Source: DASUPK01 sp963728875 (GTDB lineage: Bacteria; Actinomycetota; Thermoleophilia; Solirubrobacterales; 70-9). Taken from it: a stretch of 64,000 nucleotides of DNA. Numbering within the stretch: position 1 is the stretch's first letter; each line of letters begins with the position of its first letter. Where the stretch lies: NCBI GenBank assembly GCA_963728875.1, contig CAVSLJ010000002.1:434001-498000 (forward strand). Direction: 5' to 3'. Under the pieces are notes generated by a model. That model had not been told where the DNA came from, ran no database searches, and saw only the letters and a program-made list of their open reading frames with translations. Below, piece after piece: positions 8,631-14,321 of the stretch. The position numbers and the translations under genes are program-made.

Positions 8631-8978
8631 TCAGTCCGCGTGGTCCAGGGCGAAGGAGATCGCCCCCAGAACCATCGCGCCCATCACCAGCCAGGCCGGG
8701 ACCAGCCACGCGGCGATCTCGGCGACCCGAAGCGCGGAGCGCCGGTAGACGGGCAGGATCAAGGCGACCATGCTCGCGGTAAAGACCACAGTCGCGCTGA
8801 TGATCACCGGCGCCGCCACCAGCGTGCGAGCGGGGGCGTCGATCCTGTCGTCGAGGTGGCGGCCGAGGTGCGAGCTGAGCAGCGCGATGATGGCGACGAT
8901 CACCAGCGACCCGTAGAGCGCACCGAGCAGCGGCCAGGTGAAGGTCGTCCCCTCGAGCTCCTCCGGCTCCCGCGCCAT
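8631..8978 (-). CDS. Small multi-pass membrane protein
   Basis: A 115-residue protein with three clear hydrophobic segments: about residues 15-35 (PLLGALYGSLVIVAIIALL), 52-75 (VAAPVIISATVVFTASMVAL) and 86-108 (AEIAAWLVPAWLVMGAMVL). No family is recognised. It is convergent with the HPt gene, with only one base between the stops, and begins just upstream of the CAT-anticodon tRNA on the opposite strand. Confidence 0.65.
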   Translation of the reverse strand: MAREPEELEGTTFTWPLLGALYGSLVIVAIIALLSSHLGRHLDDRIDAPARTLVAAPVIISATVVFTASMVALILPVYRRSALRVAEIAAWLVPAWLVMGAMVLGAISFALDHAD

Positions 8979-9014
8979 AGAACGAATCTACCCCGGCCGG
9001 TACGCTCGCCGCGC

Positions 9015-9088
9015 GGGCCGGTAGCTCAGCTGGTCAGAGCAGCGGACTCATAATCCGTAGGTCGGAGGTTCGAGTCCTCCCCGGCCCA
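9015..9088 (+). tRNA. tRNA with CAT anticodon (elongator Met, or Ile2); integration site
   Basis: Complete cloverleaf: acceptor GGGCCGG/CCGGCCC, D arm GCTC...GAGC, anticodon stem GCGGA/TCCGT with loop CTCATAA (anticodon CAT, 9049-9051), T arm GGAGG-TTCGAGT-CCTCC, discriminator A. The first pair is G-C and the anticodon stem lacks three G-C pairs, so it is not the initiator. Met versus lysidine-modified Ile cannot be decided by eye. Its 3' half from 9046 is repeated exactly at 13700-13744, marking the attachment site of the element that follows. Confidence 0.95.
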
Positions 9089-9090
9089 TC
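9046..9090 (+). repeat. attL, left attachment repeat
   Basis: 45 bases, from the A before the anticodon loop through the tRNA 3' end and two flanking bases, identical to 13700-13744. Divergence starts immediately on both sides (G versus A at the left edge, G versus A at the right edge), so these are the exact limits of identity. Confidence 0.93.
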
Positions 9091-9120
9091 GCGAAGCTCC
9101 TGCAAACAGCAAATTCCCCT

Positions 9121-9166
9121 GGGGACCAATTCCGTCAGAAAGCGAAATTGGTCCCCAATTGGTCTC
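9121..9166. repeat. AATTGGTCCC motif cluster near attL (possible integrase arm sites)
   Basis: GGGGACCAATT (9121-9131) and AATTGGTCCCC (9146-9156) form a perfect 11-bp inverted repeat with a 14-base loop. A further direct copy, AATTGGTCTC, follows at 9157-9166. The same motif recurs at the right end (13593-13614). Short repeats inside both ends of an element are typical of integrase arm-type sites. The 9091-9242 stretch holds no gene. Confidence 0.5.
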
Positions 9167-9242
9167 TAGTCAATTAGTCGGAATTAGCGAATGGGAGGAA
9201 AAGCGCCGCTTTGCATGGGAAGCGGCTAAACGCCCGCGGCCG

Positions 9243-9767
9243 TTAGACCGCGGGGTGCTGCTGGGCGACAGGTGCGCTTGAGCGCTCGGCTTCGACAACG
9301 AGATCATCCGCCGCCTTGTCATGCCATCCCTGGTGCAGATCGTTCCCAAAAGCCCAGAGAAGGCCCAGGTAAAAGGGGATCACACCGAGGACCCAGAACA
9401 GGCGTCGTTTCAGGCCGCGGCGAAATCCGATCGGTTGACCTGTCGTTCGATCGGCGACCTTCAACCCTAGGAGCCGTTTGCCCGGAGAGGCACCTTTGGT
9501 CGATCCATCGAAATACGCGTAGAGCACGAACACACCAAGACAAAAGAGGAGCCACAGCGCAGTCCACAGATACGTCTCCTGCTGCTGCGCAGGGGTCAAG
9601 GTTTCCCCTCCTTTCGCGCCTCCACCAATCGTGATTCCAAGTGCGGTTAGCGCCCACAGATACGGCGCTTCAAGCACGAGCAGGACAAACAGAAAATCAA
9701 TCAAGAACGCGCCGATGCGCCGACCGTTCGGTGCTACAGACATGCGGAAGTCATCGGCACTGACCAT
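9243..9767 (-). CDS. RDD family membrane protein
   Basis: A 174-residue integral membrane protein of the RDD family. The signature is RRIGAFLIDFLFVLL near residues 15-29, with the conserved Arg and Asp in the first membrane segment. Two more hydrophobic segments lie at about 66-86 and 128-146. The conserved GKRLLGLKVADRTTGQP loop, typical of RDD proteins, lies between them. The function of the family is not settled; some members are linked to ion transport. An alternative in-frame ATG lies eight codons in. It is cargo of the integrative element. Confidence 0.85.
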   Translation of the reverse strand: MVSADDFRMSVAPNGRRIGAFLIDFLFVLLVLEAPYLWALTALGITIGGGAKGGETLTPAQQQETYLWTALWLLFCLGVFVLYAYFDGSTKGASPGKRLLGLKVADRTTGQPIGFRRGLKRRLFWVLGVIPFYLGLLWAFGNDLHQGWHDKAADDLVVEAERSSAPVAQQHPAV

Positions 9768-9856
9768 CGCTCAGTTGAACCGTTTTGCCTCCGAAAGGCG
9801 TCCCACGATCGTGCAGCCGCCACGAAATGCGGATTGGTCGCTTTGGACGAGAAGCG

Positions 9857-10033
9857 CTAGGCAGCGCGGCGTCGTCTCAGAATCCAAAAAACCAGCAGCG
9901 TGACGATGGCAACTCCCCAAAGGACGCTTGCCCACGCGCCAATGGCAGCGGAAAGGAAACCGCCCACCACGGTCGCCACGATTAGAGCGATCCAGCCCGC
10001 CACGAGCCATCCGAAGAGTTGAACGCCAGTCAT
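9857..10033 (-). CDS. Small two-segment membrane protein (58 aa)
   Basis: An ATG at 10033 opens a 58-residue frame that ends in TAG at 9857-9859. Two hydrophobic segments are separated by a short Ala/Gly/Trp stretch (LFGWLVAGWIALIVATVVGG, then WASVLWGVAIVTLLVFWI). It ends in the basic stop-transfer tail LRRRRAA. The strongly hydrophobic pattern with a positive C-terminus supports a real gene despite its size. It lies between two other membrane protein genes on the same strand, so it is probably part of an element-borne operon. Function unknown. Confidence 0.65.
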   Translation of the reverse strand: MTGVQLFGWLVAGWIALIVATVVGGFLSAAIGAWASVLWGVAIVTLLVFWILRRRRAA

Positions 10034-10039
10034 AGCCGG

Positions 10040-10264
10040 CTAGCCCGTGTCCTCCACCTTCGGCAAGCGCTCGGCCCATTTGTGGAATGCCCAAGCGATT
10101 GCGTGGGCAAGAAGTAGGAGACCAACTCCGAGAAGCACTCGGTCCTTGATGACGAGGTAGAGACCAACGGCGGCGGCGGCCGCGTACAGAACCATCACCG
10201 GGATCATGGCTCGAATCAAGCGCCCCTTTACCTCGGGCGAATATCGGACGCGCTTGGACACTTC
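10040..10264 (-). CDS. Small membrane protein, two predicted segments
   Basis: With the GTG at 10264 the product is 74 residues: a charged N-terminus (SKRVRYSPEVKGRLIRA), then two hydrophobic segments (MIPVMVLYAAAAAVGLYLVI and VLLGVGLLLLAHAIAWAF), and an acidic tail. The frame is open further upstream with ATGs at 10375 and 10441, but those would overlap the end of the secreted-protein gene. The start is therefore uncertain. Its stop is 6 bases from the start of the 58-residue gene, so the two are probably cotranscribed. Confidence 0.55.
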   Translation of the reverse strand, partial: EVSKRVRYSPEVKGRLIRAMIPVMVLYAAAAAVGLYLVIKDRVLLGVGLLLLAHAIAWAFHKWAERLPKVEDTG

Positions 10265-10326
10265 CCAGGTATCGACGGCGGCGAGTCCATCCTTGATGAC
10301 CTCCGCTTCTCGTCCAATGAGGCTAT

Positions 10327-10821
10327 TTAGGGGTTGCCCTGCGGGAGCTTGTCGGCAACGCTGGCGGTCACGCATCCCTCGCGCTTTCCTTCGGAAGCTT
10401 CCGCCGCGTTCCGAAGAGCCTTTTTCTCCTGCGACGTGCACGGCCTCTCATGGGCTAAAGAGCCGCCGCAGAGCCGATACGCCCGAAGGAAAACCCTCAC
10501 CAGATCCCCGGAGCCGAGTTCTGCCCCGAGGGCGAAGCTCCCACCACGCCGGACTCTCTGCGCCGCGAGACACCCAGCTTTGGCGGCCTGGTAGACACAG
10601 CCTGGGGTCGCCGTTGCCCGGGCCTTCGCTCCATGACAGGAGCCTTTCTGGCCATGAGACTGCGAAAGAGCGACACCTTCGGCGACCTGCTCGGGGCCGC
10701 CAAGGTTGTTCGCCACGGTCACGGCCCAGGTGCGCGCCGCTTGATTGGTCGTGTGTTGGTCTCCTCCGCCGCCAGTGAGAAGGAGAGCGGCCAAGGCGAC
10801 CGAGAAAAGAAACCAACGCAC
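10327..10821 (-). CDS. Hypothetical secreted protein, cysteine-containing
   Basis: From the GTG at 10821, the 164-residue product begins with a short basic-hydrophobic signal-like segment (VRWFLFSVALAALLLTGGGG). About 140 residues with several cysteines follow, ending CTSQEKKALRNAAEASEGKR and a C-terminal EGCVTASVADKLPQGNP. The even number of cysteines suits disulfides outside the cell. No family is recognised. The frame is open further upstream through the GTGTCCGC repeats, which are unlikely to be coding. Confidence is moderate because codon bias in this element is weaker than in the chromosome. Confidence 0.5.
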   Translation of the reverse strand: MRWFLFSVALAALLLTGGGGDQHTTNQAARTWAVTVANNLGGPEQVAEGVALSQSHGQKGSCHGAKARATATPGCVYQAAKAGCLAAQRVRRGGSFALGAELGSGDLVRVFLRAYRLCGGSLAHERPCTSQEKKALRNAAEASEGKREGCVTASVADKLPQGNP

Positions 10822-10870
10822 GAGGCAATCGTAAACCGCTCCTTTCCATGCAAAGCAGCGCTTTTCAGAA

Positions 10871-10922
10871 GTGTCCGCGAAGTGTCCGCAAGGTGTCCGC
10901 GAAGTGTCCGCGGCGCGGACAC
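10871..10922. repeat. Four GTGTCCGC direct repeats at exact 11-bp period, last one palindromic
   Basis: GTGTCCGC occurs at 10871, 10882, 10893 and 10904, each 11 bases apart with variable 3-base spacers. The fourth copy pairs with GCGGACAC (10915-10922) across a 3-base centre. One-turn spacing of identical octamers is characteristic of iterons or cooperative operator sites. The array lies 50 bases upstream of the GTG at 10821 and in front of the integrase leader, so it could control either direction. Confidence 0.7.
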
Positions 10923-10959
10923 TTTCGCCCCCGCGCCGCCCCATGGTTATGCGGAATTC

Positions 10960-11027
10960 AGGGGCCTGCGCGCCTCGACTCCCCTTCCCTTACGAGGAAT
11001 GGGAGTCGAGTCGCTTGGCCCCTTTTT
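10960..11027 (+). terminator. Nested hairpin followed by T-run (terminator or attenuator)
   Basis: The outer stem AGGGGCC (10960-10966) pairs with GGCCCCT (11017-11023). The inner 10-bp stem CTCGACTCCC (10974-10983) pairs with GGGAGTCGAG (11001-11010). TTTTT follows at 11023-11027, which gives + strand orientation. No + strand gene lies directly upstream, so it may attenuate read-through into the integrase leader. Confidence 0.5.
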
Positions 11028-11454
11028 GGTGTTGGTGAGGGGCGGCGCGGGGGCGGTGGTTGTTAGCAATCAGAGGAGGGAGAAGCCGAGGTTGCAGGAG
11101 GCGAGGAACAGAGAATGCCGACGGTTTGGGCTTGGTTTGGCTAGGCGGTGGAGATGTCGGCCGGAACTTCGGGCAAATGACCACGATTGCCGACGAGCGG
11201 CTGCGGGGACGCCGATAGAACCCGGCGGTTGCTTGCCATGGAACCTGAGATTTCCGGGAAGTGTTCGCGGCGCAATGCGCAGATGGGCCGGGTATTCAGC
11301 CAACCAGTTCAGCCGCGACCAGGGCGCTCAATCAGCCTGGGACAGCTCGGGCGAAACGGCGTCAAAGGGATTGAGATGGCTGCCCGTCGAGACGACCAGG
11401 CTCGAGGATGAAGCACCACCCGCCCGGACCTGCAAGCCAGCCTAGCGGCGGCCA
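11028..11454. other. Non-coding leader region, no gene seen
   Basis: Between the 10960-11027 hairpin and the 11455 inverted repeat, the open frames on both strands have no recognisable domain, no plausible start context and irregular composition. I see nothing else that can be named. Confidence 0.5.
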
Positions 11455-11511
11455 GGCGCGGTCCGTCAAGGGCCTTCGGCCCGACCCCCTTCGGAGGTTG
11501 ACGGACGCGCC
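11455..11511 (+). repeat. Long imperfect inverted repeat ahead of the integrase gene
   Basis: GTCCGTCAA (11461-11469) pairs with TTGACGGAC (11498-11506), extended by GCGC on both sides with one bulged G. Inside is a second hairpin GGGCC-TTC-GGCCC (11470-11482). It ends 90 bases before the integrase ATG. It could shape the integrase mRNA leader or be a protein-binding site. Confidence 0.5.
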
Positions 11512-11601
11512 GCCGCCGCTACCGTCGCGGCCAGGTCGGGGGGCAGGGTGTGTTCGTTCAGGGCCCGAGGGCTGTCCGGGTGCGGAGAGACAATCGAGCA
11601 G

Positions 11602-12777
11602 ATGAGCGTTGCCACCGGCCATGTCCATCTGCGGCGCGGCAAGCGCGGCGCCGTCTGGTACGCCAAGTTCAGGCTGCCGGATGGCCGCCAGCTGAAGAAG
11701 CGGCTCGGACTCAATTGGACGGAGCGGAGTCGGCCGCCGGCCGGGCACCTGACCCGTCGCCAGGCCGAGGCGCGTCTGCACGAGCTCCTTGCCGAAGCCC
11801 AGCGCGGCACGCTCACGATGCCGACTCTAGTCGGAGCCACCTTCGGGGAAGCCTGCGAGGAGTGGTTGCGCTATGTGGAGCACGATCGCGGTCGCGCGAG
11901 GTCGACGATCTCGGACTACCGCAGCGTGGTGTCCCACGCCCTACTGCCCGAGTTTGGGGCGGACACGCCGCTGCAGCGGATCACGGTGGACCGAATCGAT
12001 TCCTATCGAGCGCGGCTGCTGGGGGAGGGCAGGCTTTCGAATCGCACGATCAACAAGCACCTGGTCCTCCTCAACGGGATCTTCCGGCGGGCGCAGCGGG
12101 TCTGGGGCATCGGCGTCAATCCGGCCGCGGCGGTGGACCGCCAGCCGGTGCGGCGCACCGGGGACTTCGACGTCCTCACTCCCGCCGAGGTGGAGGCCCT
12201 GGCGCGCTCCGCCGAGTCCGATCAGGATGCGGCGCTGTTCGTCACGGCGGCCTTCACCGGACTGCGGATGAGTGAGCTGCGCGCGCTGCGCTGGCGCGAC
12301 CTCGACTTCGCCAAGCGGCTCGTCCATGTGCGACGGGGCTTCACTCGCTGGGAACTGGGCGACACGAAGTCCCACAAAGTGAGGAGCGTGCCGATGATCG
12401 ATCAGATCCTGACGGCACTCGACGGATTGTCGCGACGGCCGCACTTCGTTGAGGAGGAGGACCTCGTCTTTCCGAACGCAGTCGGCAACTTCCTCGATGA
12501 CTCGAAGCTGCGGCGCCGCTTCCATCGGGCGCTGGATCGAGCCGGCCTCAAGCGAATCCGCTTTCACGACCTTCGACACACCTTCGGCACGCTTGCCGTC
12601 CAAGCGTTCCCGCTGTCCGACGTCAAGGCCTACATGGGCCACGCCGACATCCAGACGACGATGATCTACGTCCATCACGTGCCCCAGCACGACGCCGCAG
12701 AGCGCCTCTCACGGACCGTCGCGGGCTCCGACGACTTCCCCCAACCCGTCGATCAACCAGAACGCAAGGCGGCATGA
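11602..12777 (+). CDS. Tyrosine recombinase / site-specific integrase
   Basis: A 391-residue phage-type integrase that should catalyse insertion into and excision from the CAT tRNA gene. Domains in order: an N-terminal AP2-like arm-binding region (VWYAKFRLPDGRQLKKRLG, residues about 18-37), a SAM-like core-binding domain (FGEACEEWLRYVEHDRGRAR, about 80-100), and the catalytic domain. Catalytic residues visible are Arg in TGLRMSELRALRW (about 221), Lys in DTKSHKVRS (about 256), His/Arg in HDLRHTFG (322-325), His in MGHADIQTT (about 346) and the Tyr nucleophile in MIYVHH (about 356). The ATG at 11602 is chosen because upstream codons are not family-like. Confidence 0.95.
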   Translation: MSVATGHVHLRRGKRGAVWYAKFRLPDGRQLKKRLGLNWTERSRPPAGHLTRRQAEARLHELLAEAQRGTLTMPTLVGATFGEACEEWLRYVEHDRGRARSTISDYRSVVSHALLPEFGADTPLQRITVDRIDSYRARLLGEGRLSNRTINKHLVLLNGIFRRAQRVWGIGVNPAAAVDRQPVRRTGDFDVLTPAEVEALARSAESDQDAALFVTAAFTGLRMSELRALRWRDLDFAKRLVHVRRGFTRWELGDTKSHKVRSVPMIDQILTALDGLSRRPHFVEEEDLVFPNAVGNFLDDSKLRRRFHRALDRAGLKRIRFHDLRHTFGTLAVQAFPLSDVKAYMGHADIQTTMIYVHHVPQHDAAERLSRTVAGSDDFPQPVDQPERKAA

Positions 12778-12811
12778 GGAGGCGCCAGTGCGCGGTAGTA
12801 CCTTTGGCGGC

Positions 12812-13054
12812 ATGAGCGCGCTTACTTTCAACGCCGTTTACGAGGATGCAGGGGAGGGCTGGATCTACGCCCACGTCCCCGAGCTGCCCGAGGTGCAGAC
12901 CCAGGGCAAGTACCTCGACGAAGCGCGCGAGATGGTCCGCGACGCGATCGAGCTCGTTCTGGACTGGCGCCGGGAATGTGGCGAGCCGATCCCGGAGAAG
13001 GGCTTTGCGCTCGTCGAACCCATCGAAGTTGTCCCGAACGAGGTGGGCGGATGA
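12812..13054 (+). CDS. HicB-like antitoxin-family protein
   Basis: An 80-residue protein with the HicB/UPF0150 fold pattern: FNAVYEDAGEGWIYAHVPELPEVQ, then GKYLDEAREMVRDAIELVLDW, a strand-strand-helix arrangement seen in HicB antitoxins and orphan HicB-like proteins. No HicA toxin gene is adjacent. It is followed, with an ATGA overlap, by a small acidic protein and a MazF-like toxin. An alternative GTG start at 12788 would add eight residues. It may serve as an additional antitoxin or autoregulator in this module. Confidence 0.75.
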   Translation: MSALTFNAVYEDAGEGWIYAHVPELPEVQTQGKYLDEAREMVRDAIELVLDWRRECGEPIPEKGFALVEPIEVVPNEVGG

Positions 13055-13275
13055 CCGCGAAGGAGAAGGTCTTGAAGCAGGCTCCGCGGTGGACTGAGGA
13101 GCAGGCAGAGGCTGCACTGGCGGCAGCCGAGGGGCGGATCGTCGATGAGTGGGGCGATCTCTCGGCGCAGACGGACGCCGCGGCAGCCGACACGATGAAG
13201 CGACTCGACGAGGAGGAGCGAGCCGAGTCGGGTGAGACGATCGCTCAAGCCTGGGGACGCGAGAAGCGGAATTGA
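13051..13275 (+). CDS. Small acidic protein, probable antitoxin partner of MazF
   Basis: A 74-residue, highly charged protein (APRWTEEQAEAALAAAEGRI, then AADTMKRLDEEERAESGET) with helical character and no cysteines. Its start overlaps the HicB-like gene stop (ATGA). Its stop overlaps the TTG start of the MazF-like toxin (TTGA). Position directly upstream of a MazF-type gene with overlapping codons is the usual antitoxin arrangement. I see no clear DNA-binding domain of the AbrB or MetJ type, so the antitoxin role rests on context. Confidence 0.65.
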   Translation: MTAKEKVLKQAPRWTEEQAEAALAAAEGRIVDEWGDLSAQTDAAAADTMKRLDEEERAESGETIAQAWGREKRN

Positions 13276-13580
13276 GGCGCGGTGAAGTCTGGTGGTACGA
13301 GCGGCCGGACGACAAGCGCCGTCCCGTCCTGATCCTGACCCGAAGCGAGGCAATCGACAAGCTCGTCGAGCTGCTGGCCGTCCCGGCGACGAGCACAGTC
13401 CGCGGTATAGCGACGGAGGTCCCGCTCGATGAGGACGACGGGATGCGGGGACCGTGCGCTCTCAGCCTTGACAACACCTTCCTTGCCCAGAAGGCCCTGT
13501 TGACCGAGCGGATCACGGAGCTTGATGCGGCGAAGATGGACGAGGTTTGCCGGGCGCTCGACGCGGCGACCGGCTGTTGA
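13272..13580 (+). CDS. MazF/PemK-family endoribonuclease toxin
   Basis: A 102-residue type II toxin of the PemK/MazF fold. The N-terminal signature is RRGEVWWYERPDDKRRPVLI, with the conserved pattern of basic residues and P-V-L-I-L-T. A conserved central block follows (ELLAVPATSTVRG and EVPLDEDDGMRG), then SLDNTFLAQKALLTERI, matching the family's L-x-N-x-x-T region. It should cleave mRNA at short sequence motifs. It starts with TTG overlapping the antitoxin stop. The module probably stabilises the integrative element. Confidence 0.85.
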   Translation: MRRGEVWWYERPDDKRRPVLILTRSEAIDKLVELLAVPATSTVRGIATEVPLDEDDGMRGPCALSLDNTFLAQKALLTERITELDAAKMDEVCRALDAATGC

Positions 13581-13592
13581 TCCGCGTTTACA

Positions 13593-13614
13593 ACTTGGTC
13601 CCGAAATTGGTCCC
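13593..13614 (+). repeat. Two direct ACTTGGTCCC/AATTGGTCCC motifs near attR
   Basis: ACTTGGTCCC (13593-13602) and AATTGGTCCC (13605-13614), start to start 12 bases, match the motif cluster at 9121-9166 inside the left end. They lie 90 bases from attR, a plausible position for integrase or accessory-factor arm sites. Confidence 0.5.
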
Positions 13615-13699
13615 GAGATCCCGACTTCTGAGGGCAACTCAGAGCAACTAAAACCGCTCTAGTAAGCGGAAAGCAACTCAGGGCCTACGGATTACAAAA

Positions 13700-13744
13700 A
13701 CTCATAATCCGTAGGTCGGAGGTTCGAGTCCTCCCCGGCCCATC
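13700..13744 (+). repeat. attR, right attachment repeat (partial tRNA copy)
   Basis: 45 bases identical to 9046-9090. Immediately to the left, CCTACGGATTA (13684-13694) is the exact inverted complement of TAATCCGTAGG (13705-13715), with the CTCA of the anticodon loop in the 10-base centre. That is the layout expected of a tyrosine recombinase core site. The fragment lacks the tRNA 5' half and cannot make a tRNA. Confidence 0.92.
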
Positions 13745-13770
13745 AGAGGACACAGGAGAGCACCGATCTC

Positions 13771-14172
13771 CTACTTCGAAAGACCGACGGCTTCGAGCGC
13801 ATCCTGCTTGGTCTGGTAGAGCGTGAGCGAGATCTGCTCTCCGCCCCGAAAGGTGATCAGCCACGCGCTTCGAGCTTCAACCTCGATGCCGTCCCGCCCC
13901 CGCGCGTGCCCAATGTTCTCCACGATCACGCGGTCGTCATCCACCTCCACCAGGTCAATGATCTCGAGCCGAATCTCCTCAAAGGCCGCGCCGCGCTGTT
14001 GCCAGAACGCCCGGATTTCGTCGCGTCCTCGATAGACGCCGGCATCGAATCCGTGGCCGTTCGACCAGTCCCACAGGGCGTCGCGTGCCCACTCCTCCAG
14101 AGCCCCCTCGATATCACCGCGGTTGTACTCGGCGAAACTGCGCTGAACCTTCTCAAGGTTCTCCTTCGACAT
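13771..14172 (-). CDS. SnoaL/NTF2-like fold protein
   Basis: A 133-residue protein with the SnoaL-like pattern: an N-terminal helix (SKENLEKVQRSFAEYNRGDI), DALWDWSNGHGFDAGVYRGRDE, then strands through VEVDDDRVIVENIGHARGR and ISLTLYQTKQDALEAVGL. These cone-shaped barrels include isomerases, cyclases and many proteins of unknown substrate. The ATG at 14172 gives the usual MSKEN start; an ATG eight codons upstream is possible. It is the first chromosomal gene after attR and is divergent from the MFS gene. Confidence 0.8.
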   Translation of the reverse strand: MSKENLEKVQRSFAEYNRGDIEGALEEWARDALWDWSNGHGFDAGVYRGRDEIRAFWQQRGAAFEEIRLEIIDLVEVDDDRVIVENIGHARGRDGIEVEARSAWLITFRGGEQISLTLYQTKQDALEAVGLSK

Positions 14173-14241
14173 CGTCGACCCAGTATCCCGCGTCATTTGC
14201 GCAGGACGGCCACGCGGGGCGTGACGAGGATCACAAACGAG

Positions 14242-14262
14242 GATATATCAGCTTGATATATC
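14242..14262. promoter_or_regulatory. Perfect AT-rich palindrome, probable operator
   Basis: GATATATCA-GCT-TGATATATC is a perfect 9-bp inverted repeat with 3-base spacer in an AT-rich pocket of GC-rich DNA, 60 bases before the MFS exporter ATG. Such dyads in front of drug exporters usually bind a TetR, MarR or PadR repressor. No regulator gene is adjacent. Confidence 0.6.
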
Positions 14263-14321
14263 TGTCCGATAGCACCTATTGAGCGACCGAACCGGTCCAT
14301 CACACGCCCACTGGAGGAGTC

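Larger units (their letters stand above)
9046..13744. mobile_element. Integrative element inserted in the CAT tRNA gene
   Basis: About 4.7 kb bounded by 45-bp perfect direct repeats made of the tRNA anticodon loop and 3' half. It holds a tyrosine recombinase gene, a HicB-like/antitoxin/MazF module and small membrane or secreted protein genes, with base composition visibly less GC-rich than the flanks in its left half. No replication, conjugation or structural phage genes are visible. It may be a small genomic island or a satellite mobilised by another element. The tRNA remains intact because the element supplies its 3' half. Confidence 0.88.

Noticed and set aside
10633..11445. 270-codon plus-strand frame in the integrative element
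   Set aside because: Crosses the GTGTCCGC repeats and a hairpin, with irregular composition and no domain.
13700..13744. Second tRNA gene
   Set aside because: Only the anticodon loop and 3' half are present; the 5' acceptor strand and D arm are missing, so it is attR.
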